From positions 1 to 56,835 of the forward strand of contig JAKIUY010000015.1 of the NCBI GenBank assembly GCA_021647315.1: DNA of 56,835 bases, in the 5' to 3' direction. A program made the position numbers and the translations under genes. Below, one piece after another: positions 18,935 to 27,439 of this stretch (positions are counted from its first letter, which is position 1; each line of letters begins with the position of its first letter). The notes beneath the pieces are model-generated. The model was not told where the DNA came from. It saw only the letters and a list, made by a program, of their open reading frames with translations, and made no database searches. The stretch is from Victivallaceae bacterium (GTDB lineage: Bacteria; Verrucomicrobiota; Lentisphaeria; Victivallales; Victivallaceae).

Positions 18935-20395
18935 CCCCCCATTTTTCTGATCCAGTTCCTTGGCTAACTTTTCCCGTCCGGTATCGCATAGACGCTGTTT
19001 GTATTTGGTGAAACTTGGTGAATTAAAGTTGGCATGAAATGGGCCACCTTCGCGGAGCACAGTCCACATTGGATCTGTAGCATGGGCCGAACGGCTCATT
19101 TCGTCAGTTGTCCAGTTTTCGAGTTTGGTCATAGCGGCATTGACCAGATCTGGTCTTGATTCTGCAAGATTATGCTGTTCATGCGGGTCTTCTTTGACAT
19201 TAAACAACATGATATCAGGGTAGTTTTTGAATCCGGTATGGAAACTGCGGATCATGATATAATCATCCCAGCGGACAGCGCGTTGACATGCCCAGGCGCA
19301 GTTTGAGACAATCAGCTCTTCACGACCTGATTCCATTTCCTTGACAAATGATTGGTAGAATGATTGGCCATCCCATGATTTGGGGACATCTTCGCCACAC
19401 ATTTCAAGAATTGTTGCCGCATAATCAAACTGATAGTGCAGGGCGTTATCAACCCGGCCTTTGCCACCGAGTCCTTTGGGATGTTTGATAATTAACGGTA
19501 CCCGGTTGGTAATATGGTCGGCGGTCTGATGATCGCCGTAGACCGCGAGTTCGCCTAAGTTTTCACCATGGTCGGAACTGATAATGATCATGGTATCGTC
19601 AAGAATACCAAGCTGTTTGAGTTTTTTCATTATTATACCGACATGCAGATCAGCATGATAGATGCCGCAATCGTAGCCGTCAACCCATTTTTTATAATCT
19701 TTCATCGAGGCGATTTGACTAGGTGAACGGGTGGTTGCCGGTTGCGGATTGTTATATACTCCTCCCGGTTCCTGCGCACAACCCGGACCATAATTGTTCC
19801 AGGTGGCTTGACGGATTTCTTCGGTCATCCACGCAGATGGCGGTTCGTTTTCGAATGGATTACCCATTGAGTCCGGTACCCGGCTGTATGGCGTATGTGG
19901 ATCCCAGAGATTAACATGCAGATACCAGTTGTCTTCAGTGCCTTTGCGATCAAGCCAGTCTAGTGCGACCGGGGTTATTTCTGCCGCACTTTCATTGCCG
20001 CATTTGCCGGTATTATACATTTCGCGGAAACCGTTATAGAACCAGAATGACGAATGACGTTCGCCGAATGGGCTGACGCTGACGGTATAATAACCTGCAT
20101 CGCGCAGTTTTTTGGTATAGTTATCGTCAAACATCTGAAAGTTGCGTTCAGCGGGATTGACAATCATTTCCGCAGCGGCGCCACCATGGTTGATGGCACC
20201 GTTACGAATGCCGCATTTGCCGGAATAGAGCGCGGCACGTGCTGGCAGGCAGGGTGAATCTGAAACGTAACAGTTTTCAAATCTCACGCCGTCCGCGGCT
20301 ATTTTGTCGATATTTTCTGAGGTATTGCGATGATAACCGTAACAGCCCAGATGATCCGGACGTAGAGTATCAATGTCAATGTAAAGAATGCGCAT
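18917..20395 (-). CDS. type I sulfatase (492 aa)
   Basis: Begins MRILYIDIDTLRPDHLGCYG (metal ligands). C49-L-P-A-R53 is the formylglycine motif, and SSDHGENLGE the second metal segment. There is no signal peptide, so it is cytoplasmic. It is a close paralogue of the sulfatase at 1809-3281, with matching sequence along the whole length (YHRNTS.NID, YDCGI, RVPLIIKHPKG/RIPMIIRWPGK, and C-terminal DPHEQH.LA). The final residues and stop lie inside a CAAGTTT tandem repeat, so the tail is probably not conserved. The IclR regulator gene lies 55 bases upstream and is probably co-transcribed. Confidence 0.93.
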   Translation of the reverse strand: MRILYIDIDTLRPDHLGCYGYHRNTSENIDKIAADGVRFENCYVSDSPCLPARAALYSGKCGIRNGAINHGGAAAEMIVNPAERNFQMFDDNYTKKLRDAGYYTVSVSPFGERHSSFWFYNGFREMYNTGKCGNESAAEITPVALDWLDRKGTEDNWYLHVNLWDPHTPYSRVPDSMGNPFENEPPSAWMTEEIRQATWNNYGPGCAQEPGGVYNNPQPATTRSPSQIASMKDYKKWVDGYDCGIYHADLHVGIIMKKLKQLGILDDTMIIISSDHGENLGELAVYGDHQTADHITNRVPLIIKHPKGLGGKGRVDNALHYQFDYAATILEMCGEDVPKSWDGQSFYQSFVKEMESGREELIVSNCAWACQRAVRWDDYIMIRSFHTGFKNYPDIMLFNVKEDPHEQHNLAESRPDLVNAAMTKLENWTTDEMSRSAHATDPMWTVLREGGPFHANFNSPSFTKYKQRLCDTGREKLAKELDQKNGGLKLET

Positions 20396-20450
20396 TTGCT
20401 TATCTCCTTATTTTTGTTTATAGACTCGAATGAAATTATTTTGCCCTCAA

Positions 20451-21224
20451 TTATTCTGCCTTTAGTTTTGCTTCAAGTTTTTTGCCGGTTAGTTGTAATG
20501 TTGTTAGTCGTTCTTTAATTTTACTGTTTGCGTCCGGGGTAAATGATTCAGCTAGAGCAATGATGCCGTACAATTTTCCGTTAGTATCTTTAATGGCCAC
20601 CGCCATGCGTCTGATACCATTAGGGTTATATTCATCGTCCATTACACATTCAGCAGCCGTGGCTTCGGTCAGTAATTGATTGAATTCAGCCCGGTAAAGT
20701 TTTTGTATTTCGCCTTTCAGGTAATTCCAATATTGATTCCAGTCTGGTTCAATATCTGCTCTATTGGCAATCGCGATTCGGGCTACAGCTTCAAATTCAC
20801 CGGTAAGATGCCGGATATAACCAATATTTGCCACAACTTTGACCGGTTTACCTAACGGTTCTACGCGATCAACAATCATCATCCCGTCAGCGGTCTGAAT
20901 ATACCATTCCGTCGTCAGGCCGGTCTGTGTCGATAATTGAACTAAAGCGGTATGGATCAGCTGTTCTTTGTCATGAGCGATGCCATTGACCGCAATTAGT
21001 TTTACTGTAGCCTGATATTTTCTACTGATAGCATCGCGTTCAACCGCCCCCAGCATAATCAGGGTATCAACGATGCGCAATAACGACGCCTTGGAAATGG
21101 CGGTTGTCCCAGCCAGCTCTTCCAGAATCATCGGTCCATGCTGTTGCAGGGTTTCAATTACCTGCAAACCTTTTGCCAGGGCAGGGGCCGGATACTTTTG
21201 CTCGTTGTTATCGGTTATTTTCAA
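20451..21224 (-). CDS. IclR-family transcriptional regulator (257 aa)
   Basis: Residues ~15-75 are an IclR-type winged HTH (ALAKGLQVIETLQQHGPMIL…AISKASLLRIVDTL). Residues ~85-257 are the IclR effector-binding domain (VDRVEPLGKPVKV.ANIGYIRHLTGEFEAVARIA; GIRRMAVAIKDTNGKLYGIIALAE). It should bind a small sugar-derived ligand and control the sulfatase genes downstream (18917 and perhaps 17040). A 14-bp AT palindrome at 21241-21254, just before its start, may be an autoregulatory site. No strong RBS is seen. Confidence 0.92.
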   Translation of the reverse strand: MKITDNNEQKYPAPALAKGLQVIETLQQHGPMILEELAGTTAISKASLLRIVDTLIMLGAVERDAISRKYQATVKLIAVNGIAHDKEQLIHTALVQLSTQTGLTTEWYIQTADGMMIVDRVEPLGKPVKVVANIGYIRHLTGEFEAVARIAIANRADIEPDWNQYWNYLKGEIQKLYRAEFNQLLTEATAAECVMDDEYNPNGIRRMAVAIKDTNGKLYGIIALAESFTPDANSKIKERLTTLQLTGKKLEAKLKAE

Positions 21225-21240
21225 TTTTTATACTCTTTTA

Positions 21241-21254
21241 TTTTATATATAAAA
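21241..21254. promoter_or_regulatory. TTTTATATATAAAA palindrome before the IclR gene
   Basis: A perfect 14-bp AT palindrome ending 17 bases upstream of the IclR start. It may be part of its promoter or an operator. AT-rich palindromes also arise by chance, so confidence is low. Confidence 0.3.
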
Positions 21255-21315
21255 CTTGGTTCACATATAAAATAATAGTAATTGTCGAGATGTCAAATCT
21301 TTTTTGATAAAAACT

Positions 21316-21486
21316 TTAACCACGGAATGCACGGATAGACACGGAAAAAAGAAAAGTTTAACCGCAAATGGACACAAATAGACGTGAATAAAAAATGATG
21401 GTTACCTTTTCTGCTCCGCAAAAAATCTAACCATCGGCTGTTCTTAAAAAAATATTTCCGTGTTTCTCCGTGTGTTCCGTGGTTGA
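21316..21486. repeat. palindromic ACCACGGAA element, copy 1
   Basis: The left arm (TTAACCACGGAATGCACGGA…ACACGGAAAA) pairs with the right arm (TTTCCGTGT.TCTCCGTGT.TTCCGTGGTT) around a ~100-base centre. The same type recurs at 22839-22995 and 28365-28463. It lies in the divergent gap between the IclR gene and the radical SAM gene. The arms could form a long RNA hairpin on either strand. Confidence 0.75.
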
Positions 21487-21711
21487 AAATGTATTTACCG
21501 CCGTAGGCTTATTGTCCCAATTGTTTCCTTAAATACTTGACTTTACACTTAAAAATATTATACTAATAGTTATTAGTGTGATGTCGCATAGCCGTCTCGG
21601 TTGTGTTTATTACTCAAGCGGGACGCTCAAGCTACATCATTTATTTGGCAATACTTTGTTTTGGCCCCCGCGAAGCGGTAACCTGTCTGTCGGTGCTACC
21701 GACTTTTGATA
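21487..21711. other. leader region of the radical SAM gene
   Basis: No gene seen. It contains a GGGACGC-core hairpin (AGCG-GGA-CGCT, 21617-21627) and AT-rich sequence near 21530-21570 that could be a promoter. No clear Shine-Dalgarno precedes the ATG at 21712. Confidence 0.4.
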
Positions 21712-22827
21712 ATGGATACTTTACAAAAACTTGACATGCTCTCTGAAGCATCACAATATGATCTGGCCTGTGCCTGCGGCACCGGAAAGGATGACCGGCG
21801 CAAACGTTCGGCTGATGGTAGCTGGATATATCCAGTGCCGTTGCCGCAGGGCGGACATAGTGTAATATTGAAAACCTTGCTTTCCAGCTGCTGTTCAAAT
21901 GACTGTAAATATTGTCCGCTGCGTAGTGATGCTAATGCGGCTCGTTGTACGATGACCCCGGAAGAGACGGCAAAGATTTTTATGGAGTATTTCCGCGCGA
22001 GAAAGGTATTTGGGCTATTTCTCAGTTCCGGTGTGATCGGCACGCCGGACCGAACCATGGAACGGCTGAATGACACGGTAAAGATATTGCGTTACCGCCA
22101 TAATTTCAGAGGTTATGTGCATCTGAAAATTATTCCCGGTGCCTCGGATGCGGCGGTTCAGGAGGCCATTTCACTCTCCAGTGCGGTGTCATTGAATATT
22201 GAAACTCCCGGCGAGAAATATTTCAGTCAACTTTCTGATTCAAAGAATTTCCTTAATGATATTGTCCGTCCAGTAAAATTGATGAGCAATATGACTGCTA
22301 AAGGAGAAAAGTTCTCCCGGGTAAAATGTACCACGCAATTTATCGTCGGTGCTGCCGATGAAACTGACCGTGATCTGATCAATTATGTTGATGCTGTCTA
22401 TAATCGGCTGAAATTTCAGCGGGTCTATTTTTCCGCCTATCAGCCGGGACTTGGCGCCTCGGATATTCCGGGTGAACAGCGATTTGAACTGCAACCCGGC
22501 GATCAACTGACCCGTGAACATCGGCTCTATCAATGTGATTTTCTCTTCAGGCAGTACGGTTTCAAGAAAGACGAATTGTGTTATGACCCATCCGGTAATC
22601 TTGATCTGACGCGTGACCCTAAACAGGTCTGGGCTGATGCCCATCCTGAACAGTTTCCAATAGACCTCAATCGCGCTTCACGTGAAGAGTTGTTGCGCAT
22701 TCCCGGACTTGGCCCAACGACTGCAAAGAAAATTATTAAATTAAGAAAACTGCATCGCGTGAAGGCGCTGGAAGATCTTGGCATCAAAGGCAAACAGTTA
22801 CTGAAGGCCGCAGTATACTGCTGTTAG
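21712..22827 (+). CDS. putative DNA modification/repair radical SAM protein (371 aa)
   Basis: Radical SAM enzyme with C-x3-C-x2-C (CSNDCKYC, residues ~64-71) to hold the 4Fe-4S cluster. The FLSSGVIGTPDRTM, GYVHLKIIPGAS and RVYFSAYQPG blocks match the 'putative DNA modification/repair radical SAM' family (TIGR03916 type). The C-terminus ends in a helix-hairpin-helix unit (IPGLGPTTAKKIIKLRK), which fits DNA binding. The usual neighbour, a UDG-like/DUF4130 partner, is absent here: the next gene runs the other way. It is not an anaerobic sulfatase maturase; that family has different cysteine spacing and SPASM cysteines. A TTG 6 bases upstream is an alternative start. It is the only clear plus-strand gene of the window. 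Confidence 0.88.
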   Translation: MDTLQKLDMLSEASQYDLACACGTGKDDRRKRSADGSWIYPVPLPQGGHSVILKTLLSSCCSNDCKYCPLRSDANAARCTMTPEETAKIFMEYFRARKVFGLFLSSGVIGTPDRTMERLNDTVKILRYRHNFRGYVHLKIIPGASDAAVQEAISLSSAVSLNIETPGEKYFSQLSDSKNFLNDIVRPVKLMSNMTAKGEKFSRVKCTTQFIVGAADETDRDLINYVDAVYNRLKFQRVYFSAYQPGLGASDIPGEQRFELQPGDQLTREHRLYQCDFLFRQYGFKKDELCYDPSGNLDLTRDPKQVWADAHPEQFPIDLNRASREELLRIPGLGPTTAKKIIKLRKLHRVKALEDLGIKGKQLLKAAVYCC

Positions 22828-22838
22828 TAAAAAAATAT

Positions 22839-22995
22839 TTTAACCACGAAAAACACTAAAGACACGAAAAAAAGAAAAATTAACCACGGAAGGCACGGAA
22901 ATACACAGAAGCTTTGTTCTGCTTCGCAGAAAATTATTTTTCCCGTGTTCTCCCCTTTGTTTTTTCCGTGTCTCTCCGTGCCTTCCGTGGTTAAT
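22839..22995. repeat. palindromic ACCACGGAA element, copy 2
   Basis: The arms TTAACCACGGAAGGCACGGA… and …TCTCCGTGCCTTCCGTGGTTAA pair almost perfectly. It lies between two convergent genes (radical SAM and permease) and could act as a two-way terminator. The centre contains CTGCTTCGCAGAAAATTA, also found in copy 3. Confidence 0.75.
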
Positions 22996-23008
22996 GTTTT
23001 TAGTTTTA

Positions 23009-23851
23009 TTAGCCTTTTACTGCACCGGAGGAAAGGCCCTTGACGAAGAGGCGCATGGTGAAGAGGAAGATGATGATCAATGGAATACTGGCAATCGTAT
23101 AACCGGCCATCAGTTGTCCCCACTCCTTGACATATTCAGAATCCATCCGAACCAGACCGACCGAGAGGGTTAACATATTGTCATCACGCAGAATAATCAT
23201 CGGCAGAATATAGTTATTCCAGATACGGATAAACTGCAGAATTCCCAGCGTGGAGAGGATACTGCCGGACATCGGCAGGACAACGGTGTAGACCTGTCTG
23301 AGCATTGATGCCCCGTCAACTTCGGCGGCATCAAATAGATCCTGTGGAATGTCCTCGATGAAATTACGCAGGATATAGATTTGCACCACCTGTCCGGCGG
23401 CCATATTGACCACAATCAGGGCGAGAAATGTATTGAGCAAATTGAAGGTTTTCAGCAGCATGAAGAGCGGGATCAGGTTGGAAATTGCCGGCATCAGCAT
23501 GAGAATCAGGAAAAAGTACCAGAAGAAATTTTTACCCGGCATATTGAAGCGGGCAAAAAAGAAGGCACCGTTCAGGGTCAGAAAAAATGTCAGGACAACT
23601 GAAGTTACTGCGATGAAAATAGTATTGAAGATATAGCCGGAAACCATATTCCAGGCAAAACCGTAATTTTCAAAATGAAATGGCATCATCAAGGTCCAGG
23701 GATTGCCGGCAAACTGGGCATTGGTTTTGCCGCTGATTGTCAGCATGACGTAGAAGGGAAACATTGCCATAGCCAGAATTCCGAGAATAAACAGATGTTT
23801 CTGGATTTCGGAGGCGAGCGTTTTGGTTTTGTAGATAGATAACAATTTCAT
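23009..23851 (-). CDS. CUT1-type sugar ABC transporter permease, MalG-like (280 aa)
   Basis: Six predicted membrane helices and the permease EAA loop DAAEVDGASMLRQVYTVVLP (~180-199), which contacts the ATPase. N-terminal helix FILGILAMAMFPFYVMLTI. It is the second permease of the importer and overlaps the MalF-like gene by 4 bases (ATGA). No ATPase gene is present, as is common for CUT1 systems using a shared MsmX/UgpC-type ATPase. It lies in the inner membrane and imports an oligosaccharide, inferred from the surrounding hydrolases. Confidence 0.93.
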   Translation of the reverse strand: MKLLSIYKTKTLASEIQKHLFILGILAMAMFPFYVMLTISGKTNAQFAGNPWTLMMPFHFENYGFAWNMVSGYIFNTIFIAVTSVVLTFFLTLNGAFFFARFNMPGKNFFWYFFLILMLMPAISNLIPLFMLLKTFNLLNTFLALIVVNMAAGQVVQIYILRNFIEDIPQDLFDAAEVDGASMLRQVYTVVLPMSGSILSTLGILQFIRIWNNYILPMIILRDDNMLTLSVGLVRMDSEYVKEWGQLMAGYTIASIPLIIIFLFTMRLFVKGLSSGAVKG

Positions 23852-25290
23852 TTTTTAATCCTGATATAGCGGTTGTTGAGTTCAGTTAACAGTAGAATGA
23901 ATGAGAAGATAATCAGCCCAATTGCACAGGCATAACCGGCATTGCCGTACTGGAAGGCGTTGGTGAACATAAACAGTCCCGGTACCAGCAGTTTGCCGTT
24001 CGGACCCCCACCGGTGCCGAATAGAATAAGAATAAAGGCATAGGTCTGTAACGTACCGATAATCATCAGCACCATATTGATTCTTACCTGGGTAAGAATC
24101 AATGGCAGTTCGATATGGAGAAATTTCTGAATCGCCCCGGCTCCGTCAAGTTCAGCCGCCTCATAGACACTTTCAGAGATATTTTCGAGCCCGGCGAGGT
24201 AGATCAGAACCCCGACGACACCGACCCAGGGGAAGCCCCAGAGAATAATTGCCGGCAGCACCAAGCTTTCGTTGCCAAGCCAGACCGGCGTAACGCCCTC
24301 CTTGAATACCCCGCCCCAGCCGAGCCAGCTATCAAGATGAATAAGGATATTCATTAGACCGGTCTTGGTTAGAAAGTGATTGAAAAAGCCGACATTGGCA
24401 TCGAAGAAAAATTTCCAGAGCAGGAGCATTACCATACCGGGAATAATCATGGGAATAACAAAGCAAACCTTGTAGAGGTAACTCATTTTTTGACTGGTCA
24501 GACGGTTGATAACGACGGCAGTAATGATTGATGGCATCATTTTGACAATATTAAACGCAACCAGGATCAGGATCACAAAGAACCCGTTCCACAATATTGG
24601 GTCGCCGCCGCCATATTGTGCCAAAGCCCAGAACGTGATACCGAGGGTCGCAAAAGCCTGAAAAGCCTGAACTGTATCAATATATGGCAGTTGACGTACT
24701 TTTTTGACTGTCCACAGGATTATTCCAGTTGTCAGCATAATAATAAACCAGGCAAAGACCGCGTTCAGTCCACAGCCGCGCAGGATACCTGCTCCCAGCA
24801 GATCAGCAAAGATGAGCATGGTAATCCAGCGACGGTCGTTTTCACTGCTGGCAAGTGTTTTTGTTATCAGCATGCCACCGCCCCATAGAACGAGTGAGAC
24901 AATAATAGTTCTGCGATCAATAGTATAACTGGCGGTACTGCTGGCCAATCCTTGGACTAACAGGGTAATAATCGCGGTTGCCGCGACCACGATACCGCTG
25001 AATATTTTGAATGTTGCCGCTCTACGATTCGATTTGGCGGCAAAGATCATCGTCAGCATAAACGTTAGAAAAACGGCGGCCCATAGCCAGTAGTGTCCAA
25101 GTGCCCGGCGGAAATTAAGATCTCCGACATAATAGTTGATATCTTCACCGTTCCAGCGGAAAAATGCATGATAAAATGCACTGGCGGCAGGAAAATATGA
25201 AAAGACCGCGACCAGCAGTAGACTTGGCAGGATAAACAGATAAACCGGCCAATATATTTTTAAAGTTTTCAGTGATACATCTTTTGCCAT
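23848..25290 (-). CDS. CUT1-type sugar ABC transporter permease, MalF-like, with an extra membrane block (480 aa)
   Basis: The N-terminal helix WPVYLFILPSLLLVAVFSYFP and the C-terminal core, with EAA loop YEAAELDGAGAIQKFLHIELP (~376-396), are normal for MalF-like permeases. Between VGDLNFRRALG (~55-65) and PSIITAVVINRL (~253) lies an insertion of roughly 170 residues with about five or six hydrophobic helices, absent from ordinary ~290-aa CUT1 permeases. This explains the 480-aa length. It is coupled to the MalG-like gene by a 4-base overlap and separated from the binding-protein gene by 125 bases holding two hairpins. Confidence 0.9.
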   Translation of the reverse strand: MAKDVSLKTLKIYWPVYLFILPSLLLVAVFSYFPAASAFYHAFFRWNGEDINYYVGDLNFRRALGHYWLWAAVFLTFMLTMIFAAKSNRRAATFKIFSGIVVAATAIITLLVQGLASSTASYTIDRRTIIVSLVLWGGGMLITKTLASSENDRRWITMLIFADLLGAGILRGCGLNAVFAWFIIMLTTGIILWTVKKVRQLPYIDTVQAFQAFATLGITFWALAQYGGGDPILWNGFFVILILVAFNIVKMMPSIITAVVINRLTSQKMSYLYKVCFVIPMIIPGMVMLLLWKFFFDANVGFFNHFLTKTGLMNILIHLDSWLGWGGVFKEGVTPVWLGNESLVLPAIILWGFPWVGVVGVLIYLAGLENISESVYEAAELDGAGAIQKFLHIELPLILTQVRINMVLMIIGTLQTYAFILILFGTGGGPNGKLLVPGLFMFTNAFQYGNAGYACAIGLIIFSFILLLTELNNRYIRIKK

Positions 25291-25335
25291 CAGTCAATGA
25301 CTCCTTATAAATAAATTATAAATTACGAATTACGA

Positions 25336-25370
25336 CAGACTTTCGTCTGGTTTATACCGCCTAACGGCGG
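25336..25370. promoter_or_regulatory. intercistronic hairpins between binding-protein and permease genes
   Basis: Two adjacent stems, CAGAC-TTTC-GTCTG (25336-25349) and CCGCC-TAAC-GGCGG (25357-25370), lie in the 125-bp gap after the binding-protein gene. Such structures often protect upstream mRNA and raise binding-protein output over permeases. Direct AATTACGAA repeats flank them. Confidence 0.45.
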
Positions 25371-25415
25371 GGTATTAATTACAAATTACGAAAATCCAGT
25401 TTCCAGTTTCAAGCC

Positions 25416-27437
25416 CTATTGCTTTATTGCTTTGTATGAATTAAAAAACTTACGGTTGAATTCACTCTCCTCCGGTTGGTTGATAAATGGTTTTATCTGG
25501 GCATTGATCCGGTTTATAGCAGTCATTGCTGTAACTAGCACATCCCAGGTCGATGCGAGTTTATTCAGACTTTTTTCGGTTGGTTGATTGCCTGCCGGAA
25601 AGATTACCTGAGCTAGATAGATACTCCGTCTGAGTAGGCGGTCAGGGATCTGTTCTGTGGCATCCCGGCGTGCGGTATCATAATCTCTGGCAGCTGCATC
25701 AGGCAGGCGTGCGATAATTTTTTCAGCAAATTGTTCATAAGTGATAGCACCGGAAATAAAGGGCCAGAAAGTCTGTTTTTCCAAGGTTCCGGTTCTGGTA
25801 TTGCGTTTGAAACCCAGTGAGCCACTGTAGCCTTCGGCATGCGGCTTGAACGGTCGCAGTGCTTCAGGTATTTTGGCACCCTTGATAACCGGCATCCATT
25901 GACAGATGCGGTTGAATTCCTCGTTATTCTCCGGGGTGGTACAGAATTGGAGAAATTTCAGGGCAAGATCTCTGTTTTTTGAAAATTTACACACGCCGTA
26001 TGCCCCGCCGGTACTGGCTAATTCCACCACTTCACCCACGACATATTTTCCGTAAACAGGATTACTTTTGTCGGGCATTGGAAAGTCAAATACGCCGATT
26101 TCGAAGCATTTACGTGGTTTAAGTCCGGCAACTGATGCCGGTGATGCTGAATCGACGATGGTAATCACCGGAACCAGTTTGTTATCGCTGTTGGGAAAAT
26201 CTTTGATTTCGATGCCGTAAGCGGTGAAAATATTATCAGCGTTTAGCGGTTTTACCGTGAATGTTTTCCTGGCTCCTTCACGTTCAACTGTCAGCTTAAC
26301 CGGCTTGCCGGCGGTAACACCGGTAATGAGTATTTTTACCGCATCTGCCGAGTCTGTCACCTGTCTGTTGTTAATTGTGAGAATAATATCACCGAACGGT
26401 TGATCTTTGGCCTGTTTTATATATGAACTGGCATCCCAGCTGCCGGATGTGATCATGGCGGCCCGGCTCTGAATAAAAGAAAAACCGGAATCCATCCGCC
26501 CCAGCGACATAAAGCCACGTGGGAAGTATTCAGCCAGTTGCCGCTGCAACAGATGAGCCATCCGATACTTTTCGTCATTGACAACCAAGTTGTTATTCAG
26601 GAGTCCGGCAAATAGTTCAGCGTCATCCACTGTGCCGTTACAGTTGCTGTCAAGCCCCATATAACGATCCGAGGTTAGCATGGTGGTATAACGTGACTTG
26701 AATAGATTTGTCTGATATTTAGCCGAAGCGATTGGCGTGACGATAATTTTATTTTTCTGTAAATCATGGCTGCGGTTATAATCAGCAACCCGTTTGTTCC
26801 ATTGTTGTTCGTAGGCTTTGATGCGTTCGCAGTAATCAAACAGTTCTCGTAGGTTGCGAGGCGGTTTGTCGGTTTTAAGTATACGCCGGAATAGTTCTTT
26901 GTTGTAAAAAATTCTGACGGTAAAAGTATTGAATCCCACTCTATAGTAGTCGATAAGTTCTGGGACATAAGAACTTTGCAGACCGTCATTAAAGGTATCC
27001 ATCCAGGGGACATTTTTCAATTCCGGATTATCGGCATTGAATGGGTTTGGTTTGCGCAATGTATCAGTCAAAGGAATAAAGTAACGCGGCAGTGCCTCCT
27101 TGACGTTAAACATGCCCATTTCGATAATATCCGGTGCGGTACGGCCAATCAGCTGGGTAGTGACCCATTGGCCGTAAGTTTTTTCGGAAATAGGGATTTG
27201 GACAACTTTAACGTCTGGGTATTTCTGTTCAAACCTATCAATAATGGTCTGCATGGCGTCTCGGTAACCGAGTTCGAGCTGCCAGTGACAGATTCTGATC
27301 ACTTTTTTATTGTCGATAATTTCATCTTTTTTTATCTTGTAGACATTCCACAGGGCACCGAGGTAACAGATAGCCAGAATCCCGAAACCGATATAGTTGA
27401 ACCAGGCAATCTCTTTTTTTATTTTTTTCTTGACCAT
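25416..27437 (-). CDS. membrane-anchored sugar-binding protein with inserted EF-hand loop and permuted PDZ-like domain (673 aa)
   Basis: Residues ~10-33 are a signal anchor with no clear cleavage site. ABC solute-binding family 1 features: VIRICHWQ, IIDRFEQKYPDVKVVQIP, APDIIEMGMFNVKEALP, and the C-terminal CKFSKNRDLALKFLQFCTTPE. Two insertions are visible. Residues 263-274 form a canonical EF-hand loop (D263, N265, N267, T269, D271, E274). Residues ~346-442 resemble a PDZ domain in swapped order: the carboxyl half (GDIILTINNRQV…VKLTVEREG) precedes the amino half (YGIEIKDF…SPASVAGLKPR). The host fold resumes at FEIGVFDFPMP. At 673 aa it is far longer than the usual 400-450. It begins 2 bases after the TPR gene and feeds the permeases. 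Confidence 0.88.
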   Translation of the reverse strand: MVKKKIKKEIAWFNYIGFGILAICYLGALWNVYKIKKDEIIDNKKVIRICHWQLELGYRDAMQTIIDRFEQKYPDVKVVQIPISEKTYGQWVTTQLIGRTAPDIIEMGMFNVKEALPRYFIPLTDTLRKPNPFNADNPELKNVPWMDTFNDGLQSSYVPELIDYYRVGFNTFTVRIFYNKELFRRILKTDKPPRNLRELFDYCERIKAYEQQWNKRVADYNRSHDLQKNKIIVTPIASAKYQTNLFKSRYTTMLTSDRYMGLDSNCNGTVDDAELFAGLLNNNLVVNDEKYRMAHLLQRQLAEYFPRGFMSLGRMDSGFSFIQSRAAMITSGSWDASSYIKQAKDQPFGDIILTINNRQVTDSADAVKILITGVTAGKPVKLTVEREGARKTFTVKPLNADNIFTAYGIEIKDFPNSDNKLVPVITIVDSASPASVAGLKPRKCFEIGVFDFPMPDKSNPVYGKYVVGEVVELASTGGAYGVCKFSKNRDLALKFLQFCTTPENNEEFNRICQWMPVIKGAKIPEALRPFKPHAEGYSGSLGFKRNTRTGTLEKQTFWPFISGAITYEQFAEKIIARLPDAAARDYDTARRDATEQIPDRLLRRSIYLAQVIFPAGNQPTEKSLNKLASTWDVLVTAMTAINRINAQIKPFINQPEESEFNRKFFNSYKAIKQ

Positions 27438-27439
27438 TA

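Noticed and set aside
21712..22827. Radical SAM gene as anaerobic sulfatase maturase
   Set aside because: It lacks the anSME-type CxxxCxxC context and C-terminal SPASM cysteines; it has a helix-hairpin-helix tail and matches the DNA repair-linked family.
25416..27437. ABC binding protein as an ordinary lipoprotein
   Set aside because: No lipobox cysteine follows the N-terminal helix; it looks like an uncleaved signal anchor.
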